From Yersinia aldovae ATCC 35236 (lineage in GTDB: Bacteria; Pseudomonadota; Gammaproteobacteria; Enterobacterales; Enterobacteriaceae), in contig NZ_ACCB01000033.1 in the NCBI RefSeq assembly GCF_000173735.1, positions 1 to 44,839 of the forward strand: a stretch of 44,839 bases of DNA, written 5' to 3'. Below are positions 30,040-38,177 of this stretch, in pieces (position 1 is the first letter of the stretch; the number at the start of each line of letters is the position of its first letter). Made by a program: the position numbers and the translations under genes. The notes below the pieces were generated by a model. That model searched no databases and was not told the origin of the DNA. It saw only the letters and a list, made by a program, of their open reading frames with translations.

Positions 30040-30088
30040 AAACGATAATCGTTCCACGACGACTATGACAAATCCAGGAGATATAAGT

Positions 30089-31498
30089 ATGTCCGCTGAA
30101 CATGTTTTGACGATGCTGAATGAGCACGAAGTGAAATTTGTTGATTTGCGCTTTACCGATACCAAAGGGAAAGAGCAGCACATCACTATTCCTGCTCATC
30201 AGGTCAACGCTGACTTCTTTGAAGAAGGCAAAATGTTTGATGGCTCCTCGATTGGTGGCTGGAAAGGCATTAACGAATCCGACATGGTACTGATGCCAGA
30301 TGCCAGCACCGCGGTTATGGATCCGTTCTTCGAAGACTCCACACTGATTATCCGTTGTGACATTCTTGAGCCAGGTACCCTGCAAGGCTATGATCGCGAC
30401 CCACGTTCAATCTCAAAACGCGCAGAAGAGTTCCTGAAATCTTCAGGTATCGCAGATACCGTGCTGTTTGGGCCAGAACCAGAATTCTTCCTGTTTGACG
30501 ATGTTCGTTTTGGTAGCAGCATCCGTGGCTCCCACGTCTCTATCGATGACATCGAAGGCGCATGGAACTCCAGCACCAAATACGAAGGCGGCAACAAAGG
30601 CCACCGTCCGGCAGTGAAAGGCGGTTACTTCCCGGTTCCTCCGGTCGATTCTTCACAGGACTTGCGTTCTACCATGTGTCTGACTATGGAAGAAATGGGC
30701 CTGGTCGTCGAAGCGCATCACCACGAAGTGGCAACCGCCGGTCAGAACGAAGTGGCTACTCGCTTCAATACCATGACCAAAAAAGCCGATGAAATTCAGA
30801 TTTACAAATATGTAGTGCACAACGTGGCACACGCATTCGGTAAAACGGCGACTTTCATGCCAAAACCGATGTTCGGTGATAACGGTTCAGGTATGCACTG
30901 CCATATGTCTTTGTCCAAAAATGGCACTAACTTGTTCGCCGGCGATAAATACGCTGGCCTGTCTGAAATGGCACTATTCTACATCGGTGGCATCATCAAA
31001 CATGCTAAAGCAATCAATGCCTTAGCCAACCCAACCACCAACTCTTACAAGCGTTTGGTCCCAGGTTATGAAGCACCGGTCATGCTGGCTTATTCTGCCC
31101 GTAACCGTTCAGCTTCTATCCGTATCCCTGTGGTTGCCAGCCCGAAAGCGCGTCGTATTGAAGCGCGCTTCCCAGACCCTGCGGCTAACCCATACCTGTG
31201 CTTCGCCGCACTGCTGATGGCTGGCCTTGATGGCATCATCAACAAGATTCACCCTGGTGATGCGATGGACAAAAACCTGTATGACTTGCCACCGGAAGAA
31301 GAAGCTGAAATTCCAAAAGTTGCAGGTTCACTGGACGAAGCTATGGCTGCACTGAACGAAGACCGCGAGTTCCTGACCCGTGGTGGCGTGTTCACTGACG
31401 ACGCTATCGATGCTTATATTGAACTGCGTAAAGAAGAAATGGACCGCGTTCGTATGACTCCGCACCCAGTGGAGTTCGAACTGTACTACAGCGTTTAA
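30089..31498 (+). CDS. glnA: Glutamine synthetase (type I)
   Basis: GlnA makes glutamine from glutamate, ammonia and ATP and acts as a dodecamer. From ATG 30089 ([10 protein letters not shown]) it has 469 residues, the E. coli length; AGGAG lies 8-9 nt upstream, so the longer frame from 30065 is not used. Visible: beta-grasp start with [16 protein letters not shown]-site [26 protein letters not shown], and [13 protein letters not shown] with the tyrosine (Tyr397 equivalent) that is adenylylated by GlnE. Driven by NtrC and sigma-54; followed by a terminator and glnL. Confidence 0.98.
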   Translation: MSAEHVLTMLNEHEVKFVDLRFTDTKGKEQHITIPAHQVNADFFEEGKMFDGSSIGGWKGINESDMVLMPDASTAVMDPFFEDSTLIIRCDILEPGTLQGYDRDPRSISKRAEEFLKSSGIADTVLFGPEPEFFLFDDVRFGSSIRGSHVSIDDIEGAWNSSTKYEGGNKGHRPAVKGGYFPVPPVDSSQDLRSTMCLTMEEMGLVVEAHHHEVATAGQNEVATRFNTMTKKADEIQIYKYVVHNVAHAFGKTATFMPKPMFGDNGSGMHCHMSLSKNGTNLFAGDKYAGLSEMALFYIGGIIKHAKAINALANPTTNSYKRLVPGYEAPVMLAYSARNRSASIRIPVVASPKARRIEARFPDPAANPYLCFAALLMAGLDGIINKIHPGDAMDKNLYDLPPEEEAEIPKVAGSLDEAMAALNEDREFLTRGGVFTDDAIDAYIELRKEEMDRVRMTPHPVEFELYYSV

Positions 31499-31507
31499 TT
31501 GTATTTT

Positions 31508-31603
31508 ACCCAATAGATTTCAAGGTATAGGAAGGCGGTAAGCGCTGACCCGCAGGGTGAGTAAGAGCAGCCAACACACCTACAACTTGAAAGATGACGG
31601 GTT
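31508..31603. repeat. ERIC-like element 3, shortened, between glnA and glnL
   Basis: About 95 bp with ERIC end sequences (ACCCAATAGATTTCAAG at the left; CAACTTGAAAGATGACGGGT at the right) and the inner GGTGAGTAAGAGCAGCCAAC arm, but without the full central stem. I read it as an internally deleted ERIC. Confidence 0.7.
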
Positions 31604-31622
31604 GTTGCCGTGGAAACTTTTG

Positions 31623-31646
31623 GCCCATCTCCGGATGGGCTTTTTT
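31623..31646 (+). terminator. Intrinsic terminator after glnA
   Basis: GCCCATC-TCCG-GATGGGC (31623-31640) is followed by six T. It should end most glnA transcripts before glnL, as in the E. coli operon. Confidence 0.88.
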
Positions 31647-31754
31647 CCCCACATTTCGTTTTCGTCATCATTCCTCTGGCTCAGTTACAACTGAACCGAT
31701 TAGGATATGCCCACAAGTATGTGCCCTAAATAATTCAAGTAAAAAGGGCATAAT

Positions 31755-31771
31755 TGCACCAAACATGTGCA
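31755..31771 (+). promoter_or_regulatory. NtrC operator at the glnL promoter
   Basis: TGCACCAAACATGTGCA is an NtrC-type dyad ending 12 bp before the glnL ATG. At the E. coli glnLp promoter such a site lets NtrC repress glnLG. Confidence 0.75.
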
Positions 31772-31783
31772 GGAGTCTGCGTA

Positions 31784-32833
31784 ATGGCAACAGGCACGCT
31801 GCCCGATGCTGGGCAGATACTTAATTCTCTCATCAATAGTATTCTTCTATTAGATGATGATTTGGCTATACATTATGCCAATCCCGCTGCGCAGCAACTT
31901 CTGGCGCAAAGTTCCCGTAAACTTTTTGGTACACCCCTGCCCGATTTATTAGGTTATTTTTCCCTCAATATTGACTTAATGCGGGAAAGCCTGATTGCGG
32001 GGCAAGGTTTTACCGATAATGAAGTGACATTAGTCGTTGATGGTCGCGCACATATTCTCTCTCTGACGGCGCAGTCGCTGCCGGAGGGGTTTGTGCTGAT
32101 GGAAATGGCACCGATGGATAATCAACGCCGATTAAGCCAAGAGCAGTTGCAACATGCTCAGCAAGTTGCCGCGCGTGACTTGGTGCGAGGGCTGGCTCAT
32201 GAGATTAAAAACCCGCTTGGCGGCCTGCGTGGTGCGGCACAATTATTGTCAAAAGCACTGCCTGATCCGGCATTGCTGGAATATACCAAAGTGATCATCG
32301 AGCAAGCCGATCGCCTGCGGAATCTGGTTGATCGCCTGTTAGGGCCACAGCGCCCCGGTTTGCATGTTACGCAAAGTATTCATCAGGTGGCGGAGCGAGT
32401 TTGCCAATTAGTCTCGCTGGAAAAACCGGATAACGTGATATTAATCCGTGATTACGACCCCAGCCTGCCAGAGCTGGCGCACGACCCCGACCAAATTGAA
32501 CAAGTGCTGCTCAATATCACCCGCAATGCATTACAGGCTCTGGGTGACGCTGGCGGCACCATTACACTGCGTACCCGTACTGCTTTTCAGATAACACTGC
32601 ACGGTCTGCGCTACCGTTTGAGCGCCCGCATCGATATTGAAGATAACGGCCCTGGTGTACCGACGCAATTACAAGATACCGTGTTCTATCCGATGGTCAG
32701 TGGTCGCGAAGGTGGCACCGGCCTTGGCCTGTCGATTGCCCGCAGTCTTATCGATCAGCATTCGGGTAAAATTGAATTTAACAGTTGGCCAGGGCACACC
32801 GAATTCTCGGTCTACCTGCCTATTCGCCAGTGA
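31784..32833 (+). CDS. glnL: Nitrogen sensor histidine kinase NtrB (GlnL)
   Basis: NtrB phosphorylates or dephosphorylates NtrC under control of the PII proteins. From ATG 31784 ([10 protein letters not shown]) it has 349 residues, equal to E. coli GlnL; the frame open from 31754 would run over the NtrC operator. An N-terminal PAS domain is followed by the H-box [20 protein letters not shown] with His139, an N-box [12 protein letters not shown], and the ATP lid region EDNGPGVP / [14 protein letters not shown]. It is cytoplasmic with no membrane segment. 7 bp separate it from glnG. Confidence 0.97.
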   Translation: MATGTLPDAGQILNSLINSILLLDDDLAIHYANPAAQQLLAQSSRKLFGTPLPDLLGYFSLNIDLMRESLIAGQGFTDNEVTLVVDGRAHILSLTAQSLPEGFVLMEMAPMDNQRRLSQEQLQHAQQVAARDLVRGLAHEIKNPLGGLRGAAQLLSKALPDPALLEYTKVIIEQADRLRNLVDRLLGPQRPGLHVTQSIHQVAERVCQLVSLEKPDNVILIRDYDPSLPELAHDPDQIEQVLLNITRNALQALGDAGGTITLRTRTAFQITLHGLRYRLSARIDIEDNGPGVPTQLQDTVFYPMVSGREGGTGLGLSIARSLIDQHSGKIEFNSWPGHTEFSVYLPIRQ

Positions 32834-32840
32834 GGTTTCT

Positions 32841-34253
32841 ATGCAACGAGGGATAGTCTGGATCGTCGATGACGATAGCTCCATCCGCTGGGTGCTTGAA
32901 CGCGCACTGACTGGAGCGGGCCTGAACTGTACAACATTCGAGAGTGGCAATCAGGTGTTGGATGCACTGGCGACGCAAACGCCGGATGTATTGTTATCCG
33001 ATATTCGCATGCCCGGCATGGATGGATTAGCCCTGCTCAAGCAGATCAAACAGCGCCATCCGATGCTCCCGGTCATCATAATGACCGCCCATTCTGATTT
33101 GGATGCTGCGGTCAGCGCCTATCAACAGGGGGCGTTTGATTATCTGCCTAAACCTTTTGATATTGACGAGGCGGTCGCGCTGGTTGAGCGGGCTATCAGT
33201 CATTATCAGGAACAACAGCAACCGGCACGCACACAACCGGCCAGCGGCCCAACTGCGGATATCATCGGCGAAGCACCGGCAATGCAGGATGTTTTTCGCA
33301 TCATTGGCCGCTTGTCACGCTCCTCGATCAGCGTACTGATTAATGGCGAATCCGGTACCGGTAAAGAGTTGGTCGCACATGCCTTACATCGCCATAGCCC
33401 GCGGGCCAAAGCGCCGTTTATCGCGCTGAATATGGCGGCTATTCCAAAAGATTTGATTGAATCTGAGCTGTTCGGCCATGAAAAAGGCGCGTTTACCGGG
33501 GCCAATCAGGTGCGTCAGGGCCGCTTTGAACAAGCTGACGGCGGCACACTGTTTTTGGATGAAATCGGTGATATGCCGCTGGATGTGCAAACCCGTCTGC
33601 TACGGGTGCTGGCGGATGGGCAGTTTTATCGGGTTGGCGGTTATGCGCCAGTCAAGGTGGATGTGCGCATCATTGCCGCGACCCACCAGAATCTGGAGCT
33701 TCGGGTTCAGGAGGGGAAATTCCGCGAGGATTTATTCCATCGTCTGAATGTGATTCGGGTGCATTTGCCGCCACTGCGTGAACGCCGTGAAGATATTCCG
33801 CGTCTGGCGCGTTACTTCTTGCAAGTGGCCGCCAAAGAGCTGGGGGTGGAGGCCAAAATCCTGCATCCTGACACTGAAGTCGCATTAACCCGCCTGCCCT
33901 GGCAGGGTAACGTGCGCCAGTTGGAAAATACCTGCCGCTGGCTAACTGTGATGGCGGCAGGGCAAGAAGTGCTGGTGCAGGATCTGCCTTCCGAACTGTT
34001 TGAAACCAGTGCCCCAGAGGTTGCTGGCCAACGCACACCAGACAGCTGGGCCACACTGTTGGCACAATGGGCGGATCACGCATTACGGTCAGGTCATCAG
34101 GATTTGTTGTCTGAAGCCCAGCCCGAGATGGAGCGCACGCTGCTAACCACCGCATTGCGCCATACTCAGGGCCATAAGCAGGAAGCTGCGCGCTTGTTAG
34201 GTTGGGGCCGGAACACGTTGACTCGAAAGCTAAAAGAGTTAGGAATGGAGTAA
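32841..34253 (+). CDS. glnG: Nitrogen response regulator NtrC (GlnG)
   Basis: NtrC activates sigma-54 promoters such as glnAp2 under nitrogen limitation. From ATG 32841 ([12 protein letters not shown]) it has 470 residues (E. coli 469). The receiver domain carries Asp54 in [12 protein letters not shown]. The AAA+ domain has Walker [15 protein letters not shown], the sigma-54 loop [10 protein letters not shown] and Walker [12 protein letters not shown]. The C-terminal Fis-like helix-turn-helix is [20 protein letters not shown]. The upstream frame extension to 32637 lies inside glnL and is not used. Confidence 0.98.
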   Translation: MQRGIVWIVDDDSSIRWVLERALTGAGLNCTTFESGNQVLDALATQTPDVLLSDIRMPGMDGLALLKQIKQRHPMLPVIIMTAHSDLDAAVSAYQQGAFDYLPKPFDIDEAVALVERAISHYQEQQQPARTQPASGPTADIIGEAPAMQDVFRIIGRLSRSSISVLINGESGTGKELVAHALHRHSPRAKAPFIALNMAAIPKDLIESELFGHEKGAFTGANQVRQGRFEQADGGTLFLDEIGDMPLDVQTRLLRVLADGQFYRVGGYAPVKVDVRIIAATHQNLELRVQEGKFREDLFHRLNVIRVHLPPLRERREDIPRLARYFLQVAAKELGVEAKILHPDTEVALTRLPWQGNVRQLENTCRWLTVMAAGQEVLVQDLPSELFETSAPEVAGQRTPDSWATLLAQWADHALRSGHQDLLSEAQPEMERTLLTTALRHTQGHKQEAARLLGWGRNTLTRKLKELGME

Positions 34254-34269
34254 TTCTGACATTAGAATT

Positions 34270-34299
34270 CCCCTCACGGCGATTATCACCGCTGAGGGG
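34270..34299. terminator. Hairpin between convergent glnG and hemN
   Basis: CCCCTCA at 34270 pairs with TGAGGGG ending 34299, with further imperfect pairing inside. It lies between the two convergent stops; no clear U-run. Confidence 0.5.
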
Positions 34300-34306
34300 A
34301 GCATGA

Positions 34307-35695
34307 TCAGATCACGCGGGAAAATTGCTGCTTACGCGCCTGTTTGCGTAAATAGATATCAAAGCACATACAGATATTACGAATGAGTAAGCGCCCACGC
34401 GGTGTCACCCGAATGCCCTTATCATCCCGCACCACCAGCCCGTCTTGTTCGAATGGCGCTAACAGCGCAAAATCTTCAACAAAATAATCCGCGAAATTAA
34501 TACCATACTGCTGTTCAACCGGCTGATAGCTGATTTGGAAATTACAAATCAGTGTTTTAATCACATCACGGCGCAAGCAATCATCTTCGGTCATCGCCAG
34601 GCCACGCCACAACGCATTGCCACGTTGTTCCACGCAGGTATAGTAGGTTTTCAGATCTTTTTCATTCTGCGCGTAACTGTCACCCAACATACTGATAGCA
34701 GAAACACCCAAACCGAGCAGATCGCTCTCGCCCTGCGTGGTATAGCCTTGGAAATTACGGTGTAATTTCCCTTCCCGCTGGGCAACAGCTAGCTCATCAT
34801 CTGGCCGAGCGAAGTGATCCATCCCGATAAACTGATAGCCGGATTCGGTTAAGAAGCTGATGGTATGCTGCAAAATATCCAGCCGCTGTTCAGCGCTCGG
34901 CAGATCCGCATCTTTAATTTTACGTTGAGCGGCAAACAAGCTTGGCAAATGGGCGTAATTAAACACGCTCAGGCGATCAGGATTTAACTCGGCTACCCGC
35001 TTTAGGGTAAAAGCAAAGCTCTCTGGCGTCTGTTTTGGCAAACCATAAATCAAATCAATATTAGTTGAATTAAAGCCAAGGGCTTTGGCACGCGCAATTA
35101 AGGCGAAGATAAAGTCTTCATCCTGCTCGCGATTCACCAAGCGCTGGACCTCTTTATTGAAATCCTGCACTCCCATGCTCAGGCGGTTAAACCCTTCAGC
35201 ATGTAGATGATCCAGCACATCCAGCTCAATTTCACGCGGATCGACCTCAATTGACTGCTCCGCACCGGGCAGAAAATCAAAGTTCTCACGCAGCAGATTC
35301 ATCAAATGAGTAATTTGTGTTTTATTCAGATAGGTGGGCGTACCGCCACCCCAGTGCATCTGGCTGACCTGACGCCCGACAAATAATGCCGCACGCTGAC
35401 GGATCTCTTTTTCCAGAACCGCCAGATATTCATCTGCTTTATGTTGCTGACGCGTCACCAGCTTATTACAACCGCAGAAGTAGCAAAGCTTATGGCAAAA
35501 CGGGATATGCACATACAGCGACAATGGCCGCAGCGGGTAGCACTTCACCGCCTGCTGAAAAGCGGTTTCGTTGTAATTTTCACTAAATTCAAGGGCTGTT
35601 GGATACGAAGTGTAACGCGGCCCTGAATAATTATACTTTTGAATCAGGGACAGATCCCAAACTATCGCGTTTTCAGACATAGCGTGCTCAGACAT
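34307..35695 (-). CDS. hemN: Oxygen-independent coproporphyrinogen III dehydrogenase
   Basis: HemN is the radical-SAM enzyme that converts coproporphyrinogen III to protoporphyrinogen IX without oxygen. The CX3CX2CXC motif is HIPFCHKLCYFCGCNK (Cys67, 71, 74 and 76 from this start), followed by MHWGGGTPTYLN and the C-terminal HemN domain ending QQFSRVI. Three ATGs are possible: 35701, 35695 and 35680. AAGGA lies 6 nt before 35695, whereas 35701 has no room; 35680 gives the E. coli length of 457. The start region carries a 15-nt imperfect tandem repeat (MSEHA/MSENA), which created the extra choice. Confidence 0.95.
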   Translation of the reverse strand: MSEHAMSENAIVWDLSLIQKYNYSGPRYTSYPTALEFSENYNETAFQQAVKCYPLRPLSLYVHIPFCHKLCYFCGCNKLVTRQQHKADEYLAVLEKEIRQRAALFVGRQVSQMHWGGGTPTYLNKTQITHLMNLLRENFDFLPGAEQSIEVDPREIELDVLDHLHAEGFNRLSMGVQDFNKEVQRLVNREQDEDFIFALIARAKALGFNSTNIDLIYGLPKQTPESFAFTLKRVAELNPDRLSVFNYAHLPSLFAAQRKIKDADLPSAEQRLDILQHTISFLTESGYQFIGMDHFARPDDELAVAQREGKLHRNFQGYTTQGESDLLGLGVSAISMLGDSYAQNEKDLKTYYTCVEQRGNALWRGLAMTEDDCLRRDVIKTLICNFQISYQPVEQQYGINFADYFVEDFALLAPFEQDGLVVRDDKGIRVTPRGRLLIRNICMCFDIYLRKQARKQQFSRVI

Positions 35696-35697
35696 AC

Positions 35698-35874
35698 TCA
35701 TTCCTTCCGATTTTTTCGCCTACCCGGCCGGTGAAAGGGCAGAAGTTTTCGTTGTCTGGCCGCAGTAGCACCGCGCAACCGTGATTTCCGTTGCGACAGC
35801 CGCCATAGTTTACCCAATAACCACACTAGATAACATGTAAGTAGTAAGGCTATTATCGGGATCACCCAATCCAT
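35698..35874 (-). CDS. Predicted 58-residue single-pass membrane protein
   Basis: An unlisted small frame between yihI and hemN: MDWVIPIIALLLTCYLVWLL, then a strongly basic tail ending RPGRRKNRKE. It has one hydrophobic segment (~3-22) and then ~14 Arg/Lys, the pattern of an N-out/C-in small membrane protein. It starts 3 bp after the yihI stop and its TGA overlaps an ATG of hemN, so it fits a tightly coupled yihI-ORF-hemN transcript. In some other gammaproteobacteria a DUF2489 membrane-anchored gene occupies this place; this could be a shortened relative, but I cannot confirm homology. Confidence 0.55.
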   Translation of the reverse strand: MDWVIPIIALLLTCYLVWLLGKLWRLSQRKSRLRGATAARQRKLLPFHRPGRRKNRKE

Positions 35875-35877
35875 AAC

Positions 35878-36447
35878 TTAGAATGCGTCTTTTGGATTAC
35901 CGCGTTTCAGTAACTGTAAGATATCTTCCTGTTTCTCTTCTGGCTTTTCGTCGTCTTCATCGTCGCCCAACTCAATACCCAATTTCTCCATCAGGGTATC
36001 AATACGATCCAATGTCGAATCAACATACGCCTGATCTTCTTTGCTCAAGACTTCGTCATTATCAAGCTTATCCAGCAATCCATCCAGACGCTCATCGTTT
36101 TCTAGCTTGGACAACTCTTCTTCCGGTGTCAGACGTGGCTTGGCTTCAACTTTAGCTACCGGCTTAGGGGTTGGCTTAGCTTTAACCTTACTCTCAACCA
36201 CCAGTGGTACAGGCACTTTACTACCAATACGTGGATCTTTTTCTTGAGTCTGGTTCTGGCCCTTCTTATTACTCTCATCGACGTTAGTTCTGGCACCTGA
36301 GCGATTACCACTGTGTTTCTTCTGACGTTTACGCTCACGGGCTTCAATATCAAGCTCTACACGGGTCTTTTTAATACGCTTTGGTGTCGCGGTACCTTTC
36401 TTCGGGGCCGCAATATTGGCGTGTGGTGCTTTGTTTGGCTGCTTCAT
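35878..36447 (-). CDS. yihI: YihI, activator of the Der (EngA) GTPase
   Basis: YihI stimulates GTP hydrolysis by the ribosome-assembly GTPase Der. The product has 189 residues (E. coli 169). It has a lysine/arginine-rich N-terminal half ([20 protein letters not shown]) and an acidic C-terminal half ([19 protein letters not shown], then [12 protein letters not shown]), with the family end RGNPKDAF. A linker rich in Lys, Pro and Val (~80-110) explains the extra length. ATG 36447 ([11 protein letters not shown]) is chosen over the frame opening at 36513, which runs into an ERIC-like element. CsrC lies upstream as in E. coli. Confidence 0.9.
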   Translation of the reverse strand: MKQPNKAPHANIAAPKKGTATPKRIKKTRVELDIEARERKRQKKHSGNRSGARTNVDESNKKGQNQTQEKDPRIGSKVPVPLVVESKVKAKPTPKPVAKVEAKPRLTPEEELSKLENDERLDGLLDKLDNDEVLSKEDQAYVDSTLDRIDTLMEKLGIELGDDEDDEKPEEKQEDILQLLKRGNPKDAF

Positions 36448-36494
36448 AACCTGTGCTCTTAAATGGGTAAATGAGTGTGGGATCGGATTTAGTA

Positions 36495-36633
36495 TATACC
36501 TGTCATCTTTCAAGTTGCAGATGTGTTGGCGATACCTCTACGAGGTCGCCACAAGCAGCGTTCAAATCTCTGCTCCTGGCAGGATTTCTCTCTCGCTTGC
36601 CGCCGTTCTGCATCTTGAAATTTTTTGAGTATA
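36495..36633. repeat. ERIC-like element 4 with altered centre, between csrC and yihI
   Basis: About 139 bp with ERIC ends (TATACCTGTCATCTTTCAAG at 36495; CATCTTGAAA...GAGTATA ending 36633) and the CTCGCTTGCCGCC inner arm. The usual central stem is replaced by unrelated sequence including a GGCGA/TCGCC hairpin near 36528-36552. I infer a diverged or recombinant ERIC. Confidence 0.6.
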
Positions 36634-36668
36634 GGATTGGGCCGGAATCTAGCAGAAAGAAGAGAAAG

Positions 36669-36928
36669 AAAAAAGGCGGCAGATTAACCTGTCGCCTTTT
36701 TTCGCACCTTCTGCGGAAGGATATCCTTACAGCGCACTCCCTGCACTTACGTAACATCCTGGTTTCTCCCTCCTGCAATACGTCATCCTTGCCATCCCTC
36801 CTACCCTGAAGGCGATTCGCACAGCACTCCGACCGTTGTCCCTGACTCATCGTAATCCATCACGCTTCTTAAGCATAAGCCCCTCATCCTAAGTGATAGC
36901 GCTCCTTGCCAGCACATCCCGCACTGAT
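36669..36928 (-). ncRNA. csrC: CsrC regulatory RNA
   Basis: CsrC titrates the translational regulator CsrA. The minus strand between yihI and engB carries 14 GGA motifs in ~260 nt, many as AGGA or AGGGA in predicted loops. It ends in a terminator (GGCGACAG-GTTAAT-CTGCCGCC then U6) that nearly equals the E. coli csrC terminator. Position and orientation also match E. coli. TATATA at 36941-36936 is a likely -10, giving a start near 36928; the 5' end is therefore approximate. TGTAAG-CTATCT-CTCACG at 37169 resembles half of a UvrY site upstream. Confidence 0.9.
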
Positions 36929-37199
36929 AGAAACCTATATATCATGTTGTTTTTATTTAAAAAAATAAAACAAAAAACAACAATAAGGGTTAAGAATAAC
37001 AACTAAATTATATAAAGCTTTCCTTAACAATTATTCAATAATAGGACATTCCTTTGCTCTACAATGACCGCCAACTCACAAAACTGTAATTTGACGCAGA
37101 AAAGCCATCAAAAATTCGCGAAAAGATAAACCCCCTTTTTTGACCCTGATGCAGTTATAATCGCCGGATGTAAGCTATCTCTCACGGAGACGACAAATT

Positions 37200-37850
37200 T
37201 TGACTATCAGAAACTATAACTATCATATGACCCACTTCGTCATCAGTGCTCCGGACATCCGTCATTTGCCACGCGATGAAGGTATTGAGGTGGCATTCGC
37301 TGGCCGTTCAAACGCCGGTAAGTCGAGCGCACTCAATACGTTAACTAACCAGAAAGGTCTGGCCAGAACCAGTAAGACTCCTGGCCGTACTCAGCTGATC
37401 AACTTATTTGAAGTGGTTGATGGTATCCGTCTGGTCGACTTACCAGGATACGGTTATGCCGAAGTTCCGGAAGAGATGAAACTCAAGTGGCAGCGTGCCT
37501 TGGGTGAGTATTTGCAAAAGCGTAACTGCCTGAAAGGTTTGGTTGTATTGATGGATATTCGCCATCCGCTGAAAGATTTAGACCAGCAGATGATTACCTG
37601 GGCGGTCGCGGTCGGCACGCCGGTTCTTCTCTTACTGACCAAAGCCGATAAGCTGGCCTCTGGTGCCCGCAAGGCACAATTGAACATGGTGCGAGAAGCC
37701 ATTATTCCTTTTATGGGCGATATTCAGGTGGAAGCATTCTCATCACCGAAAAAGATTGGTGTCGATAAATTGCGGGAAAAACTGGATACCTGGTTTAGCG
37801 AGATCCCACCGGAAGTCATGGCTGATGAGCATGACGACGAAGGCGAGTAG
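37200..37850 (+). CDS. engB: Ribosome biogenesis GTPase EngB (YsxC/YihA)
   Basis: EngB is an essential Era/Obg-like GTPase needed for 50S assembly and division. Length 216 (E. coli 210). Motifs: [14 protein letters not shown] (G1), KTPGRTQL (G2), [11 protein letters not shown] (G3), [10 protein letters not shown] (G4) and FSS (G5). The start is TTG 37200 (as TTG in E. coli), with GGAG ~11 nt upstream; an ATG at 37227 would drop nine residues. Divergent from csrC, convergent with spf. Confidence 0.95.
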   Translation: MTIRNYNYHMTHFVISAPDIRHLPRDEGIEVAFAGRSNAGKSSALNTLTNQKGLARTSKTPGRTQLINLFEVVDGIRLVDLPGYGYAEVPEEMKLKWQRALGEYLQKRNCLKGLVVLMDIRHPLKDLDQQMITWAVAVGTPVLLLLTKADKLASGARKAQLNMVREAIIPFMGDIQVEAFSSPKKIGVDKLREKLDTWFSEIPPEVMADEHDDEGE

Positions 37851-37911
37851 TTCATTGTAATCAGCAGCCCGCAAGGGCTGTCTCACGCATATCTTGCCCG
37901 CAAAAGCCCAA

Positions 37912-38019
37912 TAAAAAACGCCCCAGTCAATAAATGACTGGGGCGGCTAATATATAGCCAAATCCGATTACGTGAAGTAAAAGGTTTGAAAGATAGAACA
38001 TCTTACCTCTGTACCCTAC
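37912..38019 (-). ncRNA. spf: Spot 42 RNA
   Basis: Spot 42 is an Hfq-dependent sRNA repressing secondary carbon metabolism under CRP control. The minus strand from 38019 begins GTAGGGTACAGAGGTAAGAT as in E. coli and ends with the terminator GCCCCAGTCA/TGACTGGGGC followed by six U. Length 108 (E. coli 109). Position between polA and engB is conserved. TACAGA just upstream of 38019 is a possible -10. Confidence 0.97.
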
Positions 38020-38177
38020 ATCTGTAACTCTACATCATTTTTTCGCAGGGCAAAAGAATTTTTTGTTGTATAGTTACACAAGTTGTCACGATTCAGCGCC
38101 CATCTTCCCACCACAATCGCGTTAAAATGTAGCTTAATTACATAAAATGCTTTAATTATCGCCACTTACCCATACAA

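Noticed and set aside
32637-32840. N-terminal extension of glnG inside glnL
   Set aside because: The receiver domain starts at ATG 32841 with a ribosome-binding site, and the extension is only the shifted frame of glnL.
36503-36850. A 115-residue minus-strand open frame over the csrC region
   Set aside because: It coincides with the CsrC RNA and an ERIC-like element; its Arg/Gly-rich product simply reflects GGA motifs.
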